Assembly (NCBI GenBank): GCA_004352715.1
Contig: SCFE01000033.1
Coordinates: forward strand, 171,005 to 207,443
Direction of reading: 5' to 3'
DNA from: Hofstenia miamia
Lineage: Eukaryota > Xenacoelomorpha > Acoela
Length of the DNA stretch: 36,439 nucleotides
The notes beneath the pieces were generated by a model that saw only the letters and a list, made by a program, of their open reading frames with translations, had not been told where the DNA came from and searched no databases. Of this stretch, positions 9,600 to 21,000 are shown in pieces (the first letter of the stretch is position 1; each line of letters begins with the position of its first letter). Both the position numbers and the translations under genes were made by a program.

Positions 9600-12500
9600 T
9601 CGTTTTTTATACATATGTCAAGAAAAAAAGTATATTATATAGAGGTAGGTGTTCGGTTTGAATGGAAGTATTTACTTACGAATCATGAAAATTCCACACA
9701 GAAGTTCTACAAGGGAATGGTATTCGGTGGAAACAGTAGCGAAACTGCCTGTTTCTCACCACTACTTGGTACCTCTTTTGCTGAACTTTCAAGTGTGTAT
9801 CAAATCTATTTAGAATTAGAGTAGTCAATAGTGACTTCTTTGTTTTAATGACCAGTAAATCAAAAAGTTGTACAGCCTGTTCTAAAATTGATCTCAACCT
9901 GGTTTCCTGGATCTTCAAAATGGAAAATTAATTCCGATTAGCAAAATTAGACAAGACAAACCACAAAAATTAAAGTTTAGTGTATTAATAAACAAAAATG
10001 AACGATCACAACGTTTTAATTATGATAAAATAAATTACGTTTATTATGACAAACTAATTACAGCATCAACTAGTTAACGGAAATTTATTGAAGTTTCTAG
10101 GACAATATTACAGTTTAAATTGCATCATACGATAATTGCACAGACTGTTCATTAATATCTTATGGAAAATCTTGTATTGATTTATTATATTCGCTAATTT
10201 CAATATACAATATGGAAACACCGCCGAATTAATTCCGTTATATAAAAGCTGATAAGAGTTAGCCTATATTACCCCTTAAATAAATTTCAGTAAAGCATTT
10301 TCAAGGCGCCATATGGTTTATGAATTTCAAAGCTAAAAGAATTTGGCGTTGAAGGCAACGTTCTCCAATTAATCTACTCATATCTTTGTAACTTCTAGCA
10401 AGTAAATGGATGCACATTTTCATTTATTAGGAGCATAGCGAAAACAGTGTTTGTAGTACTGGGCGCTTTGCTTACTTTGGCGTCAACGAACAAATCAGAG
10501 AACCTCTCAATTTCGGAAGTGAAACTTAGTATATTCAAAGCAATCATCACAAGGTGGATTTCGTGAATATATAACGTCAAAGCCGAAGAACATGGGATAA
10601 AAATAATTAGTTTGTGATAATCAAACTTCCAACATGTTCAACGCGCGATAAGAGCCAGGAAATTTGCTCGAAATAAGCCAGCTCAATTCGTGGCTATGAA
10701 CCTAGCCGAGCCCATGTTCAGAAGTGGTCGAAATACAACAACTTGATCATTTCTTCATATCACTTCCATTGTCAAATGAGCTAAGCGATCAAAATTGAGG
10801 TTTTAGAAATCGGCGGTGAAATAAACCAGACATAATATCAGTATTTTGAAAGATCAATCAAAGACCTATCTATGAAACTTATTTCGATTGCTGCAATATG
10901 AACGATACAGAATTTCCAATGGATTCTTGTTGGAGAAAATGTGCACTCTGCAAGAAATGTCCCATGATTACGCAATTAATTGCAACCATAAAATTTGGGT
11001 CTAGCCTTAAATTTATTGATACAAACTTCCCATAGCTCTCAAATAAATCAAATCTGAGAGAAAAACCACTATCGTATGTGAATTTCATGCAACTATTGTC
11101 AAAATATTGATGATACTCTTTCATAATTTGTAGATTCTTATGGCTTTGTTTACGTCGAAAAAAATACATCATACTTTAGTATTATCAACACAAAATGTAA
11201 GACGCTTAAAAGTAAATCATGCATAAATGGATGAAGCACACATTGCAATTCCAAAAGAATAAGGTTCTATCAAATAGACGAAGTGTCTAGAGACGCATTT
11301 TCATTATGGAAATTGTAAAAACCATGCGCGACAGAATACACGTGTTTTCCTATTCGACAAAAATTTCAACAATTTATTTTGCACAAGTTTATTAACCTAC
11401 AAATAAGTACTTTAAGGTGGCACTATCCTAGAAATGCTAATTTTGAGAAAAATTGCAACAGGCATGTGAAACCTCACTTTTCTGGAAGCTCATGGTCATG
11501 GTATGAGCCTAATAGAGAAAAAGATGTTTTTACTAATTTATGCTAATTAGCCAAGATGACTGCCGCAATTTTAGCACTTGAAATGATACATTTTAGGCCA
11601 CTGTTTCGACGTTATTTTGTTTCTTTTCTTGTTACCAATCACGTAGTCTAACCGTGGCCTTAGGGACATGATGCGACACTTTACTGTTGTTGTTTTAAAG
11701 AGTCATGACTAGGGAATAAAACTTTCATTTTTTATTAATGAACTTCATTTTGAAAAATGAGCAACATCAAGTATATTTGGTCATTTTTCTAAAATGATAG
11801 AACTTTGAAATTTCATGAATACCGCTCTCATATCCATTCTTCATAAATAGGACAAAATGAAAATTTCCTCCTGCACAAATATTGAAAATATCAGATTATT
11901 ATCTGCAAAAATGGTCGAGTTATGATGTCACAAGTTTAATGAAAAATACAAAAAATCCATTTACGAGAAATACCAAAAAACTATATTATTGTCAACAAAA
12001 TGCTCTTTTTAGTGAATTAGGTTCATCTTTGTTATAAACTGATGGCATACATGAATTAAATGATAGTCTTAAAATCTAAATCTGTTAGAAAAGGAAAATT
12101 CATTTACTTTTAAAAATTATGATGATTTTTTCAGGATAGGACAATCTTGAACATTAAGCTCTTTCTAGATGATAACTCACATAAATGCTTAAATCAAATC
12201 CTAGGAAACAGCGCATGCCTGCATAAAAATTATTAATTAAAAGTGCAAACCTGTGCCGATTTCGTATGAATAAAATAGAAAACCACGAGAAAATTGCACG
12301 CGCTTTTGGAATAATAGTTGATGGGTGTGCCGTTATAGCATAGCTTTTCATGATAAAATTAATGTCTGATGTCTTAAAATCATGAAGTCTAAGTTCTTCA
12401 ATCATTCACATACAATTATTCTTCTTATGGGCAGTGTACAGGTAATAATAATATAACCGACAATACCCAATGATTAGACGTTTCAACTTTGAAAAAGTTA

Positions 12501-12980
12501 TCAGCCTAGTGGAAAACCCTATTCCATTATCATAAACGTCTGAAGTATTTTCCTTTAATGACAAAATCTAGCCTCGGAAGGTCAAATTGGTCTATTACGT
12601 AATTGTTCCCAAGATAAATGTCCATTTCTCGTGAATAATTGATGTTCATCGAACAGTGGAGTAGTATGTTCAATGATATTTCACATAAGTTGGTTTTAAA
12701 GACATAAATAAAAAAAAGTGTTTCCATTGATTATTTATCAACTGGTCCTGTCCAAGAATGGAGCCAAAACTTAATGCAAACTTTGTCTAGTAAAACGATA
12801 ATTTTCGAATTTCAAACATCATGACATTGGTAATTATGCGGAATCTACAGTAATAGTGGTGTATGCGTGAAATTGTAGGATGAATTAATGCAATTTATTC
12901 AATGCAAGATTTGTCAAATCTCATCCTAGGTTAAAGGTATAAAAAAATTCAATTATTGAAAATACTGTAAGCAAAATAAG
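9600..12980. other. Long non-coding stretch, no gene supported
   Basis: Several open frames of 60-97 codons exist on both strands (for example minus 10879-11172), but none shows a family motif or a consistent splice context. One AT-poor patch near 10430-10550 is open on both strands. Imperfect similarity between 11412-11430 and the reverse complement of about 12130-12150 (core CTATCCT) hints at a degenerate MITE but is too short to call. Confidence 0.5.
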
Positions 12981-12988
12981 TTACTCAC

Positions 12989-13197
12989 TTCGAGCTGTGA
13001 TACAAGACTATTTGTTAATAAGTGGGCTTCGGGGTTAAACGATAGGTAATTCCTTTGACATGATTTACCTCGTAGAATAACTTTGAATTTGAGACCATTT
13101 CTTTTGAATAACTCAGCTGCAGCGAGTGTCTTAAAAGTGTAAGGCCCAATTAGTACAGCATCCAGTAAGCCGCTGTCAACGTCACCCATTGCAAAAA
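12989..13197 (-). CDS. Unidentified internal exon, 209 nt
   Basis: The minus strand shows a good acceptor (TTATGTTTTTAG) before 13197 and a GTGAGT donor after 12989. The enclosed frame is open for 69 codons, entering in phase 2 and leaving in phase 0. It reads FAMGDVDSGLLDAVLIGPYT, FKTLAAAELFKRNGLKFKVI, then LRGKSCQRNYLSFNPEAH and ends LLTNSLVSQLE. GC content and codon choice are clearly above the flanks, which supports coding use. I do not recognise the family; the sequence looks globular, with an alternating beta-alpha feel. No neighbouring exon was found with confidence on either side, so this may be part of a gene with long introns, or a stray exon of a pseudogene. It lies downstream of SDCCAG8 on the same strand. 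Confidence 0.5.
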
Positions 13198-13199
13198 CT

Positions 13200-15040
13200 A
13201 AAAACATAACAATGAATAGACACCTTTTGATGCCAGAAATAAAAATGTATCAAATCGGTACAAATTCAATTTCATTTTCAAATAATATGAGTCATAGCTA
13301 CTTGGAGAATGCATATTTTGAAAATTTAATAAGATTATGATGAAATTTGAATCTTAACAACACTACGCTAACGAAAAACTTTCATTTTAATATTAACAGC
13401 AACAATGCTTTTATGTGCATCAAATACAATATTTTGATAGCTCTGCCATAAAACTTTTCAATTCAGCACTAAAGTTAGAGTTGAAAATTCAGTCTATGTT
13501 ACCAAAGTGGGAGATTGTGATCCAGCATAAGAACGTAAGACTGCATGTTTCATAAGTGAAAGAATGACTGACTGCACAACACATTTTTTATTAAATCAGC
13601 CTGCATATTCGCCGGATACAAATTTTCATAGAAAGGTTTCTATCAGGGCTGGAGGGCTCACTTATCATCAGCAAACGTCTGTTAGAGAAAAATCGGGGTT
13701 TTAGCATGCTAACAAGTACCAAAATAGATTACAGTAAGCTAATTTGAATCGACTGTTCTTAATACAGAATCGGTCTATAACAGTTTATAAAATTAAAAAT
13801 AACACGAGGTTTATGAACAGAGAGAATTAGCAAGGGTGACATGATCGTTCCTCATATTCTAACTTGTTTTTTAGAGAACTTTTTGCACATAATAATCAAG
13901 ACGTAAGTCTAAAGACCATTATAGTGTGTGCTATAGCCGCCATCAGCTAAACGTATATTTTGGCAAAACGGCGATCGATAAATTTTTTTTACAAAATATT
14001 CGTTTATCTACTTATTTTGACATTTTATGGGTGAAACTGAGTTAAACCAACTGAAACAATAATTTTGACTAGTTATGGTCTCGGCTAATGAACAATATTC
14101 CACTACAGCTACTCATTTTTCCTTAGAAGCACAGCTCTAATCCATAAACAATATGAACAAAAAGCTGGATTGGTTTTGTATATGAAAAAAATTGGCTAGT
14201 AGGCCGAGCTATCATAAGAAGTCTAGGATTGCCACTGATCTGAACTGATCTATATCTATAACTGTGGCGAACACAATTAAAAATACATTGACTACAAGAA
14301 TAAAACCATATATGAGATCATTTGAATCCGGAATATATTCACATTTACATTCACCAAAAAGAAGTAATTTTATAGTATTAATTAAACATTGCAAAACAAA
14401 AATAGCAGAAAATATAATTCATTATATATATATATATATTTGGTCACTAGCCATTTCTCAAATTTAGCAATAAGATTCTACAACAAAAACATAATATATC
14501 ATTAAAAATTTTTTTTCAAACATTAAATTATTCGCCATTTTTTGCATTTGAACATATATTTCACCTTTGGAATTTGAATTAAGTGAATAAATTTTTTGTG
14601 TTTAGGTATGTTTAAATAAACGTGAATTTCATTCTTTAATCGATATTGTTTTCAGGAACAGACCTTGAATTTTGAATTACAGTAAATATTTTTCTTTATT
14701 AAACATTGAATTTTGGCAGATACCCGGGATGATTCTATGCAGAAAATCCACTTGTTGTTGCCTAGATGCATATCATATCTAAAGTATCTGGCTCTCCGTC
14801 TAATTCTGTATCACAAGCCTTGCCCGAAGATTAGCATTTAGATATTACTTTCTTTTTAATCCAATTCAATTGAACATTACCTTTTCTGGTGTAACAAGTT
14901 TTTAAATCCTATATTAATCTTTAAATTTTTGAGTATTTATTAATATGTATTAAGTTGTTTTTATTACTCTAAAGAGATTATTTTACTTATCCTTTAACAT
15001 TTTATGTTTGCGTTCTGCATTCAAAAATTGGGAGAAAATG
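13200..15040. other. Non-coding stretch
   Basis: No coding frame or transposon terminus is supported. A short (TA)n tract lies at about 14425-14440. Confidence 0.5.
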
Positions 15041-15044
15041 TTAC

Positions 15045-15800
15045 ATTTCAGGCACAATTGTTGCCAAACTTGATGCTCTGCGTGATTTAGAATTGTCACA
15101 ACGAGAAATTGTCAAACAATGCAGAGTTTACCAATCAGTTGAACAATATTGCCCTGCAAACTATGGAAAATTGGTTTAAGTGATCAAAACCGTCAATCAA
15201 GAGTTTGTGTATAACTACATCACCAACAGATACTCTAATTAAGTACCTCATGAAAAACAAACCAATCACTTCTTCAACTGATATTCAAGCTGAGCTGCAA
15301 ATCCCTGTGCATCGACCTACAATTTGCGGAATAATGATGGAAGTGCGACTTAGATCAAGAAATTTGACTCCAAAACAATTATTGAATGTGAAACAGATTA
15401 TCATTTTGTGAAAGCTATCGTTAACTATCTGTTAAGGATTGGCCATCGTGCTATCCTCTGACGAAACAACGATCAAGTGACATTACAGTTATCACACAAC
15501 GGTTAGCCGACAAGTAGGCCAACAACACAAAGCACAATACATAACGTCTACAGTTAAATGTCCAGCAAAACTAAGGGTTTGGGCTCAATCACAGGTATTT
15601 GGAGGATTATGTCTTCTGGTACAATAAAACCCCAATATTTACTTATCAATTTTAGAAAAAATGGAGACATCCATGGCAAGGCAAAATTGCACTTACTAAC
15701 AAGCAGTAGGTGGCGAAGCAGTACATTGACCTACTAGAATGCTGGGTAAGGAGTTCGCTAAACTTTAATCCAACTTACTACTGCTGTGCATTCCTCAAAA
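15045..15800 (+). mobile_element. Tc1-type transposase fossil
   Basis: Pieces in shifting frames follow the Tc1 order: AKLDALRDLELSQREIVKQC (helix-turn-helix; consensus 'l..G.s.reIA...'), TLIKYLMKNKPITSSTDIQA with ELQIPVHRPTICGIM (second helix-turn-helix), then LSSDETTIK near 15455-15480 (the 'WSDEs.f' first catalytic aspartate), RQVGQQHKAQYITSTVKCPA and LRVWAQSQVFGGL (the 'kh..svmVWG' block). Many stops and shifts make it long dead. The last catalytic region is not recognisable beyond 15800, though the resemblance may run weakly to about 15960. No termini were found. Confidence 0.75.
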
Positions 15801-15969
15801 CGAAGATATGTGATCAAAAACCTACTATAGCTACAGTGGCTTGGTAAAAAACATTTAAGCAAGTTTGATATCAACAAATATCTGTTCAATATTGTAAAAC
15901 CTTAGTGGATAGAATAAGAACTATTCTTCAGCAATATGCACGTCAATTTTGTAGTCATTAAACTAGTTC

Positions 15970-16990
15970 AATTAGTATTAATTTTGATTTCATTACATCA
16001 AATTATTTATTATTAGATAAATATATAAAATCAGAAGTCGCGGAAACTGAAGAGAGATTTTGGGCGTGTCAATGGTTAATCCAACTGAAAGAGGAGACAA
16101 TCCCCTCCCGTGTAGTGCATTCAGATTTCAAATATCTTCATTAGTTCATGAGTTTTAACTGTTCAAATATTTTTACAAGAACTAATGAAAAACCTAAAAA
16201 TTACTGAGCAATTTAATGTTAAAATCATTCTACTGGAAATTACATGTTGATAGGAGTTACACTAACAGTGCTAAAGCAGTAAAACTTTTGATGTAAATAT
16301 TAAATTCAGACAAAGTTGTAAAAATACTTTGCAAATTAAACTGCAGAATTGAACAACCCTGGCTACCGTAGGTATTAACTTGGGACATTTAATTTAGCAT
16401 TACCCTATTTCCAATCGCACTAGGAAAAACAATGCTCGGTTTCTATGAATTTTGCGATTGATAAAATGACACTGGATATTCCATAATTTTGAAAATTTGC
16501 AAAAAACAATTACTATACCCAGAAAAAGATTGAATAGGGGTCTTTGTTACTTTATGCTAGCCGACATATGCCATGGAATCCTGTAATAAACATATGTATT
16601 GCATTGGCATATTAATGTGTTCTTGAATTAAATGATTAGAGAAAATAGAAATCTAAAAATTTAGTGAAAATATAATCGATAACGATTCATAATGATAGAA
16701 CCCTATATAATTTTGAAATACATGTATAAAAATGTGTAAAATACTTTGGGATAAACTAGACGTCTTTTCACTTTGAAATAAAGGAGTTCATAAAGAGGTA
16801 TTATATTTTTAAGAAAGCAACTACTACTACTATTTACAACAGAATATTTACCGGATGTGAGGAAATTAATCTTTTCAGAAAACTAACAATTCAATATAAA
16901 ATATCACTGGGAATGTAGAATGAACGGTATATGTACTCTACTTCTTAACCAGCACCGTACAGAGATTTTAAAATTGTGTATCCAAAGCCT
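15970..16990. other. Non-coding stretch
   Basis: No coding frame, transposon motif or structured repeat is supported here. Confidence 0.5.
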
Positions 16991-16992
16991 GT

Positions 16993-17243
16993 ATATGAAG
17001 AGCTGAATTCCAAAAGGCGCTAAGTCAAATCCAGATTTTTGTACCAAAGTGTAGAGTTTAAGTAGGACTTTCATAACACACATTCATTTTATTCCAAAAG
17101 GAGTTATATCCTACTGTGCTGTATGCACAAAGTGCTACTTTTTTTCAAACAGCGCTATATCCAGTTCAGTTTAGTTCCAAAGAGAGTTAACTCTGAATTC
17201 TCTATTATGGACTTAGCGCCTTTTGGAAACAAGCTCTTCATAT
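16993..17243. mobile_element. MITE-like inverted-repeat element, 251 bp
   Basis: The left end begins ATATGAAGAGCTGAATTCC and continues AAAAGGCGCTAAGTC. The reverse complement of the right end begins ATATGAAGAGCTTGTTTCC with the same continuation, so about 34 bp pair with only a few mismatches. Inside, degenerate copies of the CCAAAAGG-GCTAA-TC motif recur (CCAAAAGGAGTTATATCC near 17094, CAAACAGCGCTATATCC near 17146, CCAAAGAGAGTTAACTC near 17177). It has no coding capacity. A target duplication could not be resolved, so the superfamily is open. Confidence 0.77.
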
Positions 17244-17800
17244 GTATATTTATATATTACAATAAATATTAGTGTGAAATAATTGCACTTCTCAATGATA
17301 TATTTTTCAATACATGCAGCGCTACTGAGCGTGGTTGCGACGTTTTTCAGTAGCCATCCAATTATTGACATTCAACTTGACCTACTATGAATTTAACATT
17401 TTCTGATCGCATTTTTTTGAACAGCAATTTTTCTTAATTTAATAGTTATATATATATATATATATTGTTGGTGAAATTAGATATATAATGCTTCCATAAA
17501 AATGTAAATAATGGATTTTCAAAACCTGGTACAAGCAATAATTCTAAAATATATTTATATTTTAATAGTAATTAGCAATATTTTTGTTAATCCAAATGCA
17601 GTACGTTTGTAGTTGTAAGCCATCAATAAATGAATTTGAATGCGGATGGACGTTAATTTCCCATAGAATTTTAGAGCGCAAAATATTATACAAGCAATCT
17701 AAATAAGAGGACCAATCGCTAAATCGGACCGCTCTTTGTATTGAATAGCACTAAATGTACGACTGAATCTTAGATCCTAAAAATATTCATTTTGTTTGAA
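17244..17800. other. Non-coding stretch downstream of SDCCAG8
   Basis: It contains a (TA)n tract at about 17447-17466 and no supported coding frame. Its right edge should hold the 3' end of the minus-strand SDCCAG8 transcript. Confidence 0.5.
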
Positions 17801-17801
17801 A

Positions 17802-17807
17802 TTTATT
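17802..17807 (-). promoter_or_regulatory. Candidate SDCCAG8 polyadenylation signal
   Basis: AATAAA occurs on the minus strand about 105 nt past the SDCCAG8 stop codon, the first canonical hexamer in the expected position. Use is inferred from position alone. Confidence 0.4.
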
Positions 17808-17910
17808 ATTGTTAAAATTTAACTACTTAAAAATTTACTAAACAGAAAAAATCACTATGATACAGGTTTGTACAATCTACATATATACAATTTACAATTA
17901 AAATTGATGC

Positions 17911-18087
17911 CTAAGAGATCTGATGACGTTCATTCAAAATGCTCTCGTCAATTTGACGAGCTGTATCTAGAATATTCGAAGGTAAATGAAGATCCAGTTT
18001 ACTATCTAACTTGATTTGCTCGATTTCAGAAGCCAAGAGATTGCGATCTTTGAGAAGAAAGTTCTGTCGCGCCATTAATTCATATAC
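17911..18087 (-). CDS. SDCCAG8 last exon with stop
   Basis: Acceptor TTTAATTTAG; enters in phase 0 with VYELMARQNFLLKDRNLLAS and runs to EIEQIKLDSK, ending ILNERHQIS and TAG at 17911-17913. It aligns with the human C-terminus 'LLSKQNQLLLERQSLSEEV'. The tail after EIEQIKLD is longer than in human and is not conserved. Confidence 0.93.
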   Translation of the reverse strand, partial: VYELMARQNFLLKDRNLLASEIEQIKLDSKLDLHLPSNILDTARQIDESILNERHQIS

Positions 18088-21000
18088 CTAAATTAAAGGA
18101 ATATATCATTAATTGAACTTTAAAAGTATCATAACGGAATTAACAGTCAATATTGTACAATTTGAATTTGCTACACATTTCAAATCCCAAAGAACACGGC
18201 TCTCATCTACTGATCAAAGCCTTAATGTCATTTAAATAGGATGTCTATATTGATTATTTCATCTTCATGGAATTTGTTCAGCAAGAATATACCATTCTAT
18301 ATAAGACAGAAAACTTTTTAGCCTCTACATTAAATGGGAAAATCGGCGATAAAAAAGTGAATAAAAATTCCTCATATCTGATCATATGGAAAAATTTGGA
18401 GGCAATCAACAAAATAATATTTTCTATTCCCTACATTAAAACAAAATTCAAGAGACTTCACAGGCACAGTTACGTCACCATACGAAACCAGTTCCAGAAA
18501 TTATACGAAAAGGAACATTGAAAATGTGTTGGGAAGAAATTCACAGCAAAATACAAGAAAGTACTTTGGAGGATACAGGCATGTAAAAATTCTTAATACT
18601 TTATAAAAATGCTATTACGGATCAAAAAAGAAAATCTGCTATCATTAGAAATGATATAACTGTGGAGATATTTAAGTTAACTGGAAATATCTACTAATTG
18701 CATTTTCAGAAAGTTATCACATTCCATCCATGACAAAATAGAGGGTTGGAATTCTTGTATCCTATGAACAAAACGTTTGACAGTTCTTAATACATGTTGA
18801 AATCATCATCGAACTTCAGAAGTACGCATGGGGTCTTAAGAATCTAAAGGAAATCATTACTGGTAATTATTGATAATAAATGACCAGCCGATATTGCATA
18901 AGGAAGGGATTAAGGGAAAACCTAACTATCACGGCATAATAGTAGGCTGTTAAAGCAATAAATTTAAGAAGCCGTCTATGCAGGTATCATCCTAATATAA
19001 TTTAACACATGGGGTACAAAAGAAAGATATTCCATGGCATATAAAAATGTTCTAATCAATGTTCTAGCAATAGAAGTTGTTTTATAGTTTAAATGGACAA
19101 AAATCAATGAAAAAGTTAAAAATAAAGTGAAAATTGTGCAAATGTAGACACGATGGTTAATCAGAAGCCTCATTAGTCATCATAGACATGGAATATATAC
19201 GGATGTGAAATGAATATTTCTTGTGTACAACCGGAGACTTAAACGCTTTGTTTGCATACAATTCCTATTTCCTTCAAAATACTGATTATATGCTGCCATT
19301 ATCAAACACTACTCTCATAATTTTAGACCTTCAGTCGGTCTCAACACCTCAATAATCGCTTCTAATCCCCAATCAGACTTGTCAACAAGCCGAGCTTCTA
19401 ACCAGCCGAGCTTGAGCAGAGTATTGGATATACAACGAGCCCAAAACGAGTCGTTTTTAAGTAAACTAAATTTATAGTGCTGCTTGTTAATTTTATTATG
19501 CAAATTTTTCTTATTTTTTCATTCAATATTCCTTACTTTTAATCCTATTTTAGAAATGTTTATTAAATAATAGGAGAGCAAAGGAAAAAATTCTGAGAAC
19601 ACAATATTTTAAAAAATATATCGGTACTGAAACGAGCCTCATTGAAAGATTTTATGAGGCGAGCCGAGCTGAGCCAAACTTACTCAAAATTTAAACGAGC
19701 CGAGCCGAGCTTAGAAATTACGGCTCCNNNNNNNNNNNNNNNNNNNNNNNNNNNNNNNNNNNNNNNNNNNNNNNNNNNNNNNNNNNNNNNNNNNNNNNNN
19801 NNNNNNNNNNNNNNNNNNNNNNNNNNNNNNNNNNNNNNAAAATTTAAAGGGAGCCGAGCCGAGCTTAGAAATTACGGCTCGTTGACAAGTCTGTCCCCAA
19901 TTACTATATATTATACAGGAAACTACTGGTATCACATATAGATCCACAAAAGCGTGAATTTTGGCATTTAATTGTGTGTAATAGTTGATAAGCATCAAGT
20001 TGAACAATCCCAACTGCTTGCACCGTTTGTCTAGCAATAGCCAAGCACAAAGCTATTGCCGCCATTCACGTTGTGTCGCGTCCTTATACATCTGAGATCC
20101 ATATTTGTGGTTAAAATATATGTTAAAGACCAAATCATTGAATCTCCAGTTCAATGATGAAGTCGTTAAAATGGTAAAATAATACCTGCTGCTGAGCGCT
20201 GTTAGACGCATACGCCAACTTCTTTAATTGTTCTTTCATTCTTTGATGAACTCTCCCATGATCAATGTTTTCCTTTACCATTTTCTTAACCTCACGTTTT
20301 GACTTATGGGCGGTTTTTATTAACTCTTCATTACGCCGCATTAATTCAGCAACATCCGACCTAATTTATAATAAATATGACAATTTTTAAAGTTAAGCAA
20401 TTCATAAACTTAGTATGCATTCACAAAGACAAAAATTTACTTTGGAATCCGATCTCACCCGATAGAAAAAATCCAAGTAATTCTAGTCCTAATTATAATT
20501 CTAACCCATTACTTATGTAGATACTAAGAACAGGCTACAAGTAGTCAGGCTTGTAATTAATGGCTTACACTTAACCAAAATTTTCCCCACACCCTCATTG
20601 TAGTCCTAAACCATAACTATTAAGATAACAGTCCTTGATACCGATAGTTTTATTTTTACAAAATTGGAAATGATCAATCAAAGATCATACCTGTATTTAA
20701 TGGTCAAATTTTGAAGCTGTTCAACAACGAATTTAGATTCATTTTTTAACTTAGAGATCAAAGAATTTTGCGCAGCGAGCAAGCTTTCCATATCCTTCAG
20801 CACCATATCTAAACAATACGTAATTATTTCAATGCTACATTTTAAAAGAACATTAGACTATTTTATAATAAAATTAATTAGAACAATCCAAGAGCTTCGT
20901 AGCACGTAAACTAGCAAAATATATTTTCTCAAATCAGAAGCAAAGAAATTCTATTAAGATTACAGAAGAATGGCCTCATTGGTTAAATTAACGCCCATTG

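Noticed and set aside
9585-9918. Overlapping open frames of about 80 codons on both strands
   Set aside because: Mutual shadows with no motif; no evidence for either.
10430-10555. Hydrophobic stretch (IAKTVFVVLGALLTLAST) resembling a signal peptide on the plus strand
   Set aside because: No start codon in frame (a stop precedes it), only 45 codons, and the opposite strand is equally open; no supporting exon nearby.
10879-11172. 97-codon minus-strand open frame
   Set aside because: No recognisable family, no splice signals in phase, composition not distinct from flanks.
11412-12150. Possible MITE with CTATCCT-containing inverted ends
   Set aside because: Only about 8-10 bases match convincingly and no target duplication was found.
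12154-12405. 83-codon minus-strand open frame near the unidentified exon
   Set aside because: Tested as a partner for the exon at 12989-13197; the splice phases do not fit without a stop.
18267-18521. 84-codon plus-strand open frame inside an SDCCAG8 intron
   Set aside because: Lys/Ile/Asn-rich composition expected from AT-rich random sequence, no motif and no splice context.
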